Origin: Canna indica
Taxonomy: Eukaryota; Streptophyta; Magnoliopsida; Zingiberales; Cannaceae
DNA: 64,000 nucleotides
Assembly: GCA_034359265.1 (NCBI GenBank)
Contig: CP136890.1
Coordinates: forward strand, 77,711,501-77,775,500
Reading direction: 5' to 3'
Below the pieces are notes generated by a model. The model had not been told where the DNA came from. It worked only from the letters and a program-made list of their open reading frames with translations, and made no database searches. The position numbers and the translations under genes were made by a program. Positions 26,178 to 37,215 of this stretch are shown one piece after another (positions within the stretch are counted from its first letter, which is position 1; each line of letters begins with the position of its first letter).

Positions 26178-26850
26178 CGCTACTGGAATTGTCATTGTCA
26201 CCGACGGCTTAGATCGTGGCTAAACCGTCGGTGATGACTATCACGGACTGTACGGACCATGGCAAAACACTGTCATTGATTTGTGCATCTCAGATAAGTT
26301 GTGACGACCGACCTCTATTGTCACAAGTAACCATCAGTGACAGCCACGTGCGATGTCGCTGATTTAAACACTCTAGCTGCGGCTGTGAGCCGTCAGTGAT
26401 ATTATTAGCAAGATATTTGGTGCTGCCCAGGCCATCAACTATTTACAATACGCTTTCAGCCACGGCGTAGAGATAGGCAGCCGTGGGTAAGCCGTGGCTG
26501 AAGTTATATCCTGTAACTGAAAAAAATTAAAATTTTGAAAATTCTTGTATGCAGTGATATTTATACATTATAATCTATTTACAATCACATATTACAATCA
26601 CAAAACATCATACACATACATTTTCAATCAACCATAAAAGTTTTACTTAAATTATCATCAATCTAAGCCTCAAACCGGAGGCAAACAAGTATCAAAATAT
26701 CATATATACAACTATAAGTATATAAACAACTATAAGCCTCAAACCAGCGGCAAACAAGTATAAAATATGAATTGTAAAGTATAAACAACTATTAAGTATC
26801 CAAGCCCCAAACGAAGACTAACAAGTATCAAAATATAATAAACCAAAATC

Positions 26851-28280
26851 TCACGACTGCGGTGGAGGCGGTGGAGTCGACATCGACTGGGTTGGGAGCA
26901 TCGATTGGGTCGAGGAGGATGACAGCTATGAAATCATCGATAGAAGGCCTGAGTGAGATGCAATCTGATTGAGGAGGGCCTGCATGTTCTGCATCGTCTA
27001 TCTCAACTCGTCATTCGTGTGTCAATGCTCCTCCATCGCATGTCATTGCTCCTCTATCGTCGTTCTCTTCTGTGTTAGCTCGGACTCCAAGGCCGCTATC
27101 CGGCTCTAGTCCTGCATCCGCGATGTCGAGGGCCTCTCACTCGCAATAGGAGGGATCGGTGCCCCAAGTGGCCCAAACACGGCGCGTGCATGGCCACGGT
27201 CTGCAAAGCCATAAACACGGTTATGCTCCCAGCCACCTGTGGCCTCGACCCATGCACCCGCGTCAAACTCATCCGGCGTGCCTCTGCGCTCGATCACGGT
27301 CCTTGTGTAGGTCCCCTACACGCATTTATATTTTAAATAATACATATATATATAAACTATAAACAAAAATTGTGAAAATCAAATAGACATAAATACTTAC
27401 CATGATGATTGAGGCCTTGCTATCGACGTAGTCCCCTGCTCCTCATCGTCGACGATGAGTGAGCTCAAACACCTGCATCAGCGAGGGGCGTTGGAGGGTG
27501 CCATCCTCTGCAACTCGCGTCTTACATTAGAAAACAAATACATTAGTATCATTATACACAATATATAATAATTTAATTAAAAGTAAGGAAATTATACATA
27601 CCATACGACGCTCATGCACCGCAAAAGACACGGAGCCTCCAGTGTGGCGTGCCCTCGTGCCGTCCCCCCCTCCCCTCGAACATGCGATTTGTCAATGCTG
27701 TCAGGGAGATCTCTTGCCACTCAGGTGTGTCCCACCGTTCAACAAGCTGGTCCCACACAGGTCCAGGAATCCACTCGGGGGCATGTCCCCGAGTTTGCAT
27801 AATCTGTGTGGCCTCCAACTGTCTCATCACGGTCTTACGGGCCTGCTGAAATAGCCTGTTGTAGCGAGCATGGGAAACGCGCTCCTACGCACTCTCCATA
27901 AAAGGAGTCTGGTCCTCCGGCCATATATAATGAGTCTGCAAAAAATAAATTTATTATTACCGATCGATATTTAATATTAATATTAATTTAATAAATATAC
28001 TTACCGAGAACTCTCGCCATAGTAAATTCATATGCTCACGGGGCACGTGAGACCATGTAGGCCACACCCCGTGCATAAACTTTCGGATCGTCCCCGCTAT
28101 CGTGTGTGAGATGTCCTCTTGCTCAAACCTGCACCAAATATAGTATAATTTTATATTATGATATATTGAATTATAAATAAATTATAAGGAGTAATTAATG
28201 CATCTACTTGCCTTCTACCAAGCACACTAACCAATCTGCGCGACTCTCCCTCGGCTGGCAAAGGGAGAATTCTATTAGGC
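26851..28280 (-). pseudogene. CACTA-3 TNPA-type gene
   Basis: Minus-strand blocks in order: FEQEDISHTIAGTIRKFMHG with WPTWSHVPREHMNLLW (near 28135-28020); THYIWPEDQTPFMES, ARYNRLFQQARKTVMRQLEA, APEWIPGPVWDQLVERW, EWQEISLTALTNRMFEGRGG (27940-27612); TLQRPSLMQVFELTHRRR; EFDAGAWVEATGGWEHNRVYG, then a Gln/Met-rich tail ending PPPPPQS-stop at 26851. Several in-frame stops are present. It is homologous block by block to 22053-23249 in CACTA-2 and retains the block that CACTA-2 shortens. The N-terminal part is cut off by the solo LTR at 28285. Confidence 0.75.
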
Positions 28281-29084
28281 CCTCTGTCACACCCTAAATC
28301 CGGTATGACCGGTCAGGATATGCCACATACCTCGAAGCCTAACCCATCTCAAACAAACCAACAATAACCTGAACAGTGGGAGATTTTTTTTTTTGAAAAG
28401 AACAAACATGACATTACGAACTAAACCAAACCAAAACTCAATATGAACACACTGGACAAGTTTATTTAAAAGGAGTTCAAATAAATAAATAAGACTCCAA
28501 ATAAAAATAAATGCGGAAACCACGACCCAAGTCAACACGACTCAACAACTCAAAGAGACACTAAAATGACTCAGGTATCCTCCTAGACCATGACATGTCA
28601 CGAGACTCGCTGCCCTGCCACCACCAACCGCGTTACGGCACCTCCGTTCCTCTCTGATCTAACTCAGGTGCTACAAAACAATAGTAATGAGGGGTAAGTC
28701 CAACTAGGACTTAATGAGTAGATCAGTTCTCAATTCACCAAATCAATCATCATGCATAAAAACACAATATAGCCAATATAAATAACGTGACAATAACGTC
28801 AGAAGAAATCAACAATAATATATCCATAGCTCTATGCATGAAATCAACATCCGTCAATAAGTATAAAATATCATTTTAAAAATGACGAACAAGCATCAAT
28901 AAAACATCCGTTGCCCTACTCATATCTACAACAATAAGTATAAGCATCCATCAATAGTTATAAACATATCCACAACAATAAAATAGGATGAATGCAACAC
29001 CTCAATCATATGCATGCAATGCAACACCCCAATCATATGCATGCTCTCCGGACCCATCGGTCCCACATAGCCACATAGGGTAGG

Positions 29085-29335
29085 TAGACGGGTGGCCGCC
29101 GAACTACCACCCAGCTCAGTGTCGTCTCTTTGGGGTATGCCCTCCCCTCACCGGCACTGGCTCTTCCGAACTAGCCTGTTGGGGCATGCATTCCCCTCAC
29201 CTGCTCGGATCTCCGGACTGTCTCTTTGGGGTATGATCTCCCCTCACCAGTTGGACTTCCGAAATAAGGCCAACGCTGTCTCTTTGGGGCATACCGTCCC
29301 CTCACTAGCGAGGCTTTCGGGAAATGCAACAAGCA
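29085..29335. repeat. ~65-75-bp tandem repeats in the solo LTR
   Basis: Four units each containing tttggggtatg or ttggggcat, then cccctcac, then cttccg/ctccgg. Confidence 0.8.
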
Positions 29336-29959
29336 CATCACAATATCACATACGCAAGTATATAAGTATGAACAATATGTGCTATAAATAAGTAATAAAA
29401 GGCATGTCAAGTGCATACCTCATCCTCCATCTCCTCCTGTTATACATCACAATCACATACCGATATATATGTATAAATAGTGCTCATAAATCATTAATGC
29501 TCAGCACAAATAAATAATCATAAAATAGAATTATAGCATTGTAAGAAAAGATGCACGTGTATCAAGAAAGCAGTGAAAAAAGAAACTCCAACTATAAATC
29601 AATGAACTAAAACATGATAAAATAAGCCATCATAGAAATCACTGATCTACGATAAAATTCACCTCATTAACTACTATATCCATGAATCATCTCAGATCGA
29701 ATCATAAAAATATATAAAATATGATTTTTCAGCTTGGCACGCAAAATGAGGCGACACTCGGCTACTATTTTCAAAATCCGAAGGTCTGATGGCGAAACAG
29801 ACCTCACCAATGAATTCGGAACGTCGATTAGGTGAAAATTCATATATAACATGAATAGTTTCGCTAACTTTAAGGCTTCCAAATAATGAGAGAAATGTCT
29901 TTAATTTATTTAATAAATCATTGTTACAAAAATATGACGGTGTTATAATCAATAATTAG

Positions 29960-30330
29960 TAATGAAATCTCAGTCCTTCATCTAAACATGATCACATCTC
30001 AGCCTTCTATCTAATATGATGCAATCACAACCCTCTATTTAACATGATGCAATCTCAGTCTTACATCTAACCAGATGCAATCACCACCCTCCATCTAACC
30101 AGATGCAATCACAGCTCTCCATCTACATGATACAATCACAACCTTACATCTAACCAGATGCAATCACAGCCCTCCATTTAACCAGATGCAATCACAGCTC
30201 TCCATCTAACCTGATACAATCTCCACCCTCCATCTACATGATGAAATCATAATCTTACATCTAATCAGATGCAATCACAGTACTTCATCTAACCAGATGC
30301 AATCACAGCTCTCCATCTACATAAGATCAA
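29960..30330. repeat. ~31-bp minisatellite in the solo LTR
   Basis: About eleven imperfect units of the form catctaaccagatgcaatca + cagccct. Some units lack the 'accag' part. It lies in the 3' half of the LTR as read on the minus strand. Confidence 0.9.
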
Positions 30331-31467
30331 ATCCCTGCCCTTCATCTCAACCCCTTCAATCCAACCCTTCATCTCACCCAAATTAATCTCAACCCTTCGT
30401 TTCATCTCCTCACCTAAACTCTTCATCTTCATCCTCCCCTCACCCACCACTGCCGCCGCCGCCCCTTTCCCAGCCACCACTGCCGCTCACCGACTGGGTC
30501 CGGCCGGACGGGGACCCCGCCGAGTCTCCTGCCGTCCGACGGCGGCTCGCCGCCACCTGGCGCCTAGCGGCGGCCCCAAAAGACAGTAGCTAGGCCGACT
30601 GCCCCAAAGGAAGGGCAGTCGCTCCAGTCGTTGGCCGCGCTCAGCGGCGTCGACCTGGACAGGGCAGGGCCCGACCGACGGCGCCGTCGCCGGCCTGGTC
30701 AGGCCACGGCCTGACCTACCGCTGCCGGCGGCGGCTGCACAAGGCAACAAGAAACCTTTTTTTTTCCTTCTTCTTTTTTTTTATTATTTTTTTCAAAGGA
30801 AGAACCACGATTTTTTTCCCCGATTCGATACGAGAAAAACGCGTAAAAAATCGACGAAAAACCTCGAAACATCAGAACAGAGACATGAATCAAGAATTGG
30901 AGAAAAGAAGACCTAAATCCACTCACCGGACGGAGAGAAAATGGAAGAAAAAGACGCGCAAGATCTTCGCCCGATCGACACCGACGAACTCGCGAAAATT
31001 CGGCTCTGACGTCTCCTCCTCCTCGACGGCGCCCTCTCTCTTCTCTCCTTTGCCTCGGGTGGTGTGCGGCTCAAAACCCCTGGCTGCACACCCCACGGTC
31101 TAATTTATAGACACCGGTTGGGTCCAAAATGACCAAAATACCCCTACCTAAGCTATTCGACTTAAACAGCCCATAACTCATCCGATCTAACTCCGATTTG
31201 AGATCCGATTGCACCGCCAAATTTGCCTCGAGACCCTCTGTCACCCTAGAATGCTAAATAACAGAGATAAGATAAATAAAATTTCCCTTAATTTTTCTAC
31301 ATTAAATACTCACTCGAGTCTAATCCCGAAGCTTCCCACCAATCCGCGCTAACGAGGGTCCACAATCCCCCGCTCAAGAATAAAATATTACTATTAAGAT
31401 TTTGGGTATTACACCCTCGTGGCAAACGTCTCGATGTCGACGGGCCTGGACCGAGTGAAGGGATGGT

Positions 31468-31625
31468 GGCTGGAGGTGGGGGGATGGTGGCTAGATCAGT
31501 TGGGGGGATGGTGGACGGATTAGGTGGGGGAATGGTGGCTGCATTAGGTGGGAGAATGGTAGCCGTATCAGGTGGGGGGATGGTGGCCGAAGGTGGGGGG
31601 ATAGTGGGTACTGGGGTGGCAGGTG
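31468..31625. repeat. G-rich 18-24-bp minisatellite in CACTA-3
   Basis: Repeats of ggtggggggatggtggc-type units. On the minus strand they read Pro/His-rich (SPHLIRLPFSHL-like) and probably were part of the linker of the TNPA-type gene before the solo LTR split it. Confidence 0.75.
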
Positions 31626-31758
31626 GTAATCGTCTAGGGTAGTCCTACGAGGAATGCCTCCTCGAGCATGCACTTCTCAAATATGAATATAATTAATATA
31701 TATATAATAGAATAATATATACATTTAATAATTGAAGATATATACTTCATATTTATAA

Positions 31759-33304
31759 TTATTCGTCATCGTCTGTATCATCATCTGTGTAATACTCTTC
31801 TTCTTGTTCTTCTGTATCGGAATCTTCAAATTCTTCTTCTTCTTGTCCCTCGTCATCATTCTGTCCTTCTTTCTCAAGACGGTTATCGTCATCATCAACA
31901 TATTCTACTTCCAATTGAACTAACTTTGTGTCATCATCCTCGAGTATTGGACTAACTCGCTCCACTTTGGCATGATCCTCTTCTTGATAGAAGTCATCTG
32001 TTGGCTTATTCTCTCCAACTACCGGGTCAATTTTTCTCTGGCTTTAGTATTACAGACTACACGCCAATCTGCCATATCTTTCTTTCGAGATAGGTACTGC
32101 ATATAATATACTTGTTCATCTTGAGATGCCAATATAAATGGCTCATTTGAAGCCAATTTTGATTTGTAATTGCCTTCGACAAGTTTATACTTTGGATGAA
32201 CTCTCATGTCCCTATCGCTTGTATCGAACCACTGACATTTAAAAAGGGCAACTGATTTCCATTCAAAAAATTACAATTCTATGACTTCTTCCAACAGTCC
32301 GTTAAAGTCAACATCACATTCAGCGTACATTGTCCCTTTGATGCAGACACCAGCATTCATAGTCTTCTTTGTAGATGAATATTCAAGTGTGTAAAATTTA
32401 TATCCATTAACAAAATAACCATTGTAATACTGTGCAAGTCATGTCAGTCCACCAGCAAACTCAAAGATTTGGTTATGATCTATTTCACCTCTATGTTATG
32501 TACAGTAAGCTCGAAACCAATTAGGGAACTCACGATTGTGTAATCTCTCTAATTCATCATCGCTGTAAATTGAGTATTTTGTCACCACCTCGACGTCAAA
32601 TATTTTAATAAACTTTTCAATCTCTAGACAGTTTAGTAAAACATACAAGTAGGTCAAATGGTACTCTTCGTCGTTTAAGAATCGAGACGGACGAGAACCC
32701 AAAGCACGACCAGGGTAACAAAAGATATATAAACAACCATCTAATGGTCGAGATCCCCTATCTGATGGTCGAGCTCCCCCGTCATTGTTCCATGCAATAC
32801 GATTAAGTCTTGTCTTGATGATGGATTCAAAATAGAATGAGCAGAATGTTGAAATTTTTTAAATTATATATGATGGATTTATATCGTGGGTTGTTCTTCA
32901 GTGACTTCAACTGTCGTAGTATCTGGTAGTTGTATCATCTCAGTCACTGACTCAACATTGTCATTTAAATGGAATTGTTCGCGAAGACTATCCAGAATCA
33001 TTGTTCTATAAGGATTGGATGGATTGGAAGAAGAAACAACCACAGTAGAGGATTCACTATGAAATTGAACATGATTGCTCGACGTCTCGACTTGACGTGA
33101 CTCCCCGTGACAATTCCATACAAAATATCTTGGTGTGAATCCTTTTGTATACAGATGCATTGTGACAGTTTCCCGATCCAAAAATCTTATATTCAAATAT
33201 TTCCGGCACGGACATCGGATTTTATCACCACTAAGGAATTTTTGATTCGAGTAGGTAAAATTTAAGAAGTAAGTTACTTCCAACTTACTTAGATCGCCCG
33301 ACAT
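31759..33304 (-). pseudogene. CACTA-3 TNPD-type transposase remnants
   Basis: Minus-strand pieces in order: transposase-associated domain (EVTYFLNFTYSNQKF, IRCPCRKYLN, FTPRYFVWNCHGESR, 33304-32879). Then a jump to a C-terminal block (GSRPSRFLNDEEYHL, YVLLNCLEIEKF, HNREFPNWFRAYC, 32702-32496). Next is a DUF4216-like block (QVYYMQYLSRKKDMADW, 32207-32019) and a Glu/Asp-rich tail (31965-31759). The Tnp2 catalytic middle, about 1.5 kb in family members, is deleted, so the product is not a working transposase. Confidence 0.8.
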
Positions 33305-33422
33305 GTTCTGTCAAAAAGTTGGCAATATCTTTAGGTAATGTCTTTAGATGGGATGGTCCTATTTCATTTGGGATTCATGTTATTTATATTGCACTTTAAA
33401 AAAAAAATAGTCATTAAATTCA

Positions 33423-33517
33423 TTCTAAATTTCGGCAGTATCTCCCTACAGTTCTCCAAATACGCATATCATCTAGGGCGTATCGGAGAACAAGGGAGAT
33501 ACAAACCAAAATTTAAA
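33423..33517. repeat. Conserved palindrome P, copy 3 (CACTA-3 leader)
   Basis: Inverted relative to copies 1 and 2, as expected from the element's orientation. Arms carry ttctccaaatacgcatatc and gtatcggagaacaagggaga. It lies about 120 bp before the transposase start. Confidence 0.8.
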
Positions 33518-33734
33518 AATGAATAATGACTAAAAGAAATAAACTAAGTGCAATATAAATAACTTATTCCCAAATTATCCAATTAGGGACAATTCAAGGG
33601 TTGTACGTCGTATAAAAGATCATTTACTTCGTTTACACAAACATACAACCCCCGAAAGGTTTTGCAAAATTAAAACTTGACTTGTTGATGCGTACGTAAA
33701 ACGTATCAACTCATCTTGATTATTTTCTAAATTT

Positions 33735-33850
33735 GTGGATGCCGGTGCGAGTCCAAAGTGGATGATTCCGGCGCGAGTCCACCGTTGACGATTTGGCCGT
33801 GAGTCCACAATGGACAATTTCGGCGCGAGTCCTCAGTGGACGATTCCATT
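33735..33850. repeat. ~26-bp tandem repeats, CACTA-3 leader (inverted)
   Basis: Units such as ggcgcgagtccacagtggac with gattcc. They are the minus-strand counterpart of the arrays in CACTA-1 and CACTA-2. Confidence 0.7.
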
Positions 33851-34329
33851 AATACTAAGTAATTAACATAAAACTAATTTCATTAAACTAATCAACAATA
33901 ACATTAAATAACCTAAAAATAATTAAATCCTAATCAACATTAACCAAAATAATTAACTAATTAATTAATTTCTAATAATTAATAATAAAAAATTTTAAAA
34001 AATAATATGGTTTAATTAAACCCTAATAAACTAATTGGTTAGGGTTTAACCCTAATCATTAACAGTAGTCGGCATTACTGTCGGCTAATGTTGCATAGGT
34101 TGGGGCCAAAATTCGGCGGCCCCAAATCCGGTCGTCGACACTGGACGGTGGGCGAAGAGGGTGGGTGGAGGCAATAAAAGGGGGCGGCGGCGGGGAGATA
34201 GATCGAGATGAATACCGGAGGGCAATGATCACCGACGGGGAGAAATCAAGCGGTGTAGGGTCGACGGTGGAGTTGATCACCGGCGGCAGGACGACAACAG
34301 TCGGCAGCGGTGACAACGCGGCAGTAGCA

Positions 34330-34469
34330 AAGAAGAAGAAGAAGAAGAAGAAGAAGAAGAAGAAGAAGAAGAAGAAGAAGAAGAAGAAGAAGAAGAAGAA
34401 GAAGAAGAAGAAGAAGAAGAAGAAGAAGAAGAAGAAGAAGAAGAAGAAGAAGAAGAAGAAGAAGAAGAA
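34330..34469. repeat. (GAA)~46 microsatellite
   Basis: About 140 bp of pure GAA/AAG inside the 5' leader of CACTA-3. The poly-Lys, poly-Leu and poly-Ser ORFs that cross it are artefacts. Confidence 0.97.
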
Positions 34470-34905
34470 AGAGAACGGGTCGGGCGCGAACGCAAAGAAA
34501 ATGGTTTATCACCAACGGCTAGCAAGCCGTCGGTGAACCATTACTTCACGTAAATAATCTCACCAACGGCCCATTCGTCCCTCTCTAAGCCGTCGGTGAC
34601 GTGTTTTGTATTTTCGCGCCATCAATTAATAAGCGACGGCCGATGCGAGCCGTAGCTAATTACTTACTTATAGCACCGGCGGTCCTTGGCCCCTGTGAAG
34701 CCGTCGCTACTACGTTATTTTATTTCGCATCCCGCGCACACCATCATCTATGAGCGACAGCCTTGGGAGGCCGTATGCGAATTGCGGCTAATTTGGTAAC
34801 ATCAGCCACGGCCGGTGCGGCCGTCGAAAAGCCGTGAATATTTCTGATGGCCCAGGCAACCGTCGATGAGCCCCGTGGCTGATAGCTAATATTCTAGTAG
34901 TGATA

Positions 34906-36500
34906 GTCTAGTGATAAAGCATCATAAGAGACAAAATCTGACAAGGGATAAGGCATTTTACGCTGACGAGTACCTTTTCGGAGAGCAATGGGAAGATCAA
35001 TGTTAGTGTCAGGTGGAAGACTCGGAATTGTAGGGCGATAGGTGGGGCAGCGGAATCAAGAGGAATCTGCTGTGGTCGACGATAATAAACCTATAATGGC
35101 TGAGTCGAAGGAGGGTCGAAAGAGATAGGGTCAGGTGGAGTTCATAAAGGTACAGGAATAAGTAAAACCTCGATAATGGGCACAGATATAGAGGACGCAC
35201 TAGTATAAAATGGTGTATCCTCGAAAAAGGAAACATCAGCAAAGATGAAGGCACGATGAAGTTCAAGAGAATATCAACGATAACCCCGCTGAAGATGAGA
35301 GTACCCATTTAATTGCTCTTGGGGCTAGCTTGTCTTTTCTAGGAGATAAAACATGAACAACACATGTACAACCAAAGGTGTGAGACGGAAGTTTGTAGAG
35401 TGTGTCATTTGAAAAATTGATGGAAAAAAAAATTTGTCCTTGTAGAACAAATGAGGGCATACGGTTTAGAAGATAACACGCTGTGAGAACAGCATCATCC
35501 CAGAAGGTGAGGGGGACATTCATGTGAAGAAGAAGAAGAGCTCTAGCAGTTTCTACTAGATGCCTATTTTTTCATTCGGCAACCCCATTTTATTGAGGTG
35601 TGTGAGGACAAGATGATTGATGAAGTATGTCATGATGAGCAAAGAATGTCTGGAATTGGTTTGAAAAATATTCTTTAGCATTGTCGCTTCGTAACACACG
35701 AATAGGGGTGTTAAATTAAGTTTTAATTTCAGGAAAGAAGGTGAAAAAATGTTAAAAAGTTCATAACGTTCTTTGAGGAGGAATAACCATGTCATCCTAG
35801 AATAATCATTAATAAACGTAACAAAATTTGTACCTTAATTTGGAGGAAGTACGACTCGGACCCCAAATATCAGAATGTATTAAGGAAAAAAGTGTTGAAG
35901 CTCGATTACTTGCTCTACTAGGAAATGACGATCAAATGTGTTTTCCTAGCTGACATGATTGACATTCAAGATTTTGAAGAGGAGAAAGAGATGGTACCAT
36001 TTGTTGAAGCTTACGTAGATGAGGATGACACAAACGACAATAGATCTGGAGTGGGGATGACTCAACCATTAATGCAGAAGGATGTCCTGTAGCAAGATGA
36101 TATAAGCCTCGAGATTCATGCCCAGTGTCAATCACCCTTTAGTCCTCGAGTCCTGAATAATAACAAAATCAGAAGTGAATGTGATTGAACAATTTAATAA
36201 TTTTGTAAGTTTGCTTACGGATAGAAGATTTAGAGGAAACTCAGGGATATAAAAGATAGAAGATAATGATAATGAGGACGTAGGAGAAACAATACCAATC
36301 CCCTTTACCGATGAGTGAGACCCATCAGCAAGGGTAACAGTGGTGGGATGGGAAGGTGCCTTGAGATAAGAAAATGAAGAGATGTTATCCGACATGTGTT
36401 CAGAAGCTCCTGAATTCAAAATCCAAGGATTAAACCCTAAGGTATGTGTTAAACAACCAGTAGAAGCACCTCCATGAGCAGACGGTAAGATGGATGCTTG
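34906..36500 (-). pseudogene. Copia protease and integrase
   Basis: Reading down the minus strand: ISAEEYACFLRF; protease ILNSGASEHMS (36419), where the catalytic Asp of DSGA is Asn; the gag-pre-integrase zinc motif CRLCHPHLRKLQQ with CQSCQLGKH (36040-35930); the integrase core IHSDIWGPS (near 35850); NVPLTFWDDAVLTACYLLNR (35520) and VLSPRKDKLAPRAIKWVL; then PTIPSLPPD and LPIALRKGTR to DALSLDY at 34906. Stops and frameshifts occur between blocks. The pol reading then crosses CACTA-3 to 26177. Confidence 0.85.
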
Positions 36501-37059
36501 AGCATTTTAAAATCGAAGAAAACAAGCATACTCCTCAGCAGAAATACTAATGTTGAGCTTATGTCTTATGCTTTTGCTTCCTTCTTGATCTCCTTGGACA
36601 AGGGACATGATGCCCTCTTCTTCTTCTTTTCTTCTTTTTTCTTTTTTTTTCTTTTACCAATGGCAGCTCGGGCTCAGCTGCTGCAGGCTTGGCTTGGCTC
36701 AACTGCTGCAAACTTCGGCTTAGCTCGGCTCCTACAGGTCTTGTCTTGGAAAGCAAGATTTTGTCTTGGAATTGGCAAGATCTTGTCTTGAAAAAATGCT
36801 TGAAGAAAGTTTCTTGGAATTGGCGAACAAGAAATCACAGAAGAGTGATCTCTTCTTGGAAAGCCTAGGCGGCGGCTCAAGAAAGTACTTGACAGGAGCC
36901 ACTCGGCTTCCGAGGAGACGCCTTGAAGAAGAGTAGATGATTTTGGAGCCACATGTGAGAGAGGCAACAGTGACGGCTAGACTTGAAATCACGCATGAAG
37001 AAGCAGCGTGTTGAGAGAGACGACAGTGATGCCTCGTGAACCGCGAAGAGAAAAATTAG

Positions 37060-37072
37060 GGTTCTGATACCA
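37060..37072 (-). promoter_or_regulatory. Copia primer-binding site
   Basis: TGGTATCAGAACC on the minus strand, directly after the 5' LTR. It differs from the initiator-Met tRNA complement at one position. Confidence 0.85.
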
Positions 37073-37215
37073 TGTAGATAGGAGGGAAAATATTATGGGA
37101 AACTCCCCATTGTGGTAGACCTCCCCTATCACATATATTTATATAATGGAAAATAAGATTTACTTATGTGAATTACCCCATATGGGACTAAATACAAATG
37201 TCCTAGCTCCTAACA
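37073..37215 (-). repeat. 5' LTR of the copia element
   Basis: 143 bp, TGTTAGGAGCTAGG to CTCCTATCTACA, TG..CA ends. It pairs with 11390-11511. The neighbouring 36500-37060 should hold gag but reads only as short broken pieces, so gag is largely deleted. Confidence 0.88.

Larger units (their letters stand above)
28285..31413 (-). mobile_element. 3.1-kb solo LTR inside CACTA-3
   Basis: Plus-strand ends TGTCACACCCTAAATCC and GGGTATTACA, flanked by ccctc on both sides (28280-28284 and 31414-31418). A TATA box on the minus strand (TCTATAAATTAG, near 31107) sets the orientation. No coding domain is found inside. Length, TGTAATACCC start and internal tandem arrays are typical of long gypsy-type LTRs (family not assigned). 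The matching second LTR and internal region are absent from the window, so this is a solo LTR. Confidence 0.85.
26178..34902 (-). mobile_element. CACTA-3: CACTA transposon inserted in the copia pol
   Basis: Minus orientation. The 5' end is CACTACTAGAATATTAGC at 34902. The 3' end reads cgctactgg on the plus strand (first bases CG instead of CA). TSD is ata (26175-26177 and 34903-34905). It contains subterminal repeats (accgacggct/agccgtcggt types), a long (GAA)n array, palindrome P, TNPD and TNPA remnants and a nested solo LTR (28285-31413). Without the solo LTR it is about 5.6 kb. The 3' terminal change may have stopped its mobility (inference). Confidence 0.9.
11390..37215 (-). mobile_element. 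Ty1/copia retrotransposon inserted in the gypsy integrase
   Basis: 5' LTR 37073-37215 (143 bp, TGTTAGGAG to CTATCTACA) and 3' LTR about 11390-11511, minus strand. The PBS TGGTATCAGAACC (37060-37072) follows the 5' LTR. A purine-rich tract (CTTGAGAGAGAA) precedes the 3' LTR. Without its inserts (12959-26048 and 26178-34902 plus TSDs) it is about 4 kb, short for copia because most of gag is missing. The LTRs differ at many positions, so the element is old. The expected 5-bp TSD is degenerate: CAACC on one side and (CA)ACC on the other. Confidence 0.85.

Noticed and set aside
29092..29416. ORFs on both strands in the solo LTR
   Set aside because: They translate the ~70-bp tandem repeats and have no domain.
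29960..30330. Regular repeat units that resemble a CRISPR array at first sight
   Set aside because: Units are contiguous and imperfect with no unique spacers, in plant nuclear DNA inside an LTR.
34165..34536. Lysine-, leucine- and serine-rich ORFs on both strands
   Set aside because: They are translations of the (GAA)n microsatellite in the CACTA-3 leader.
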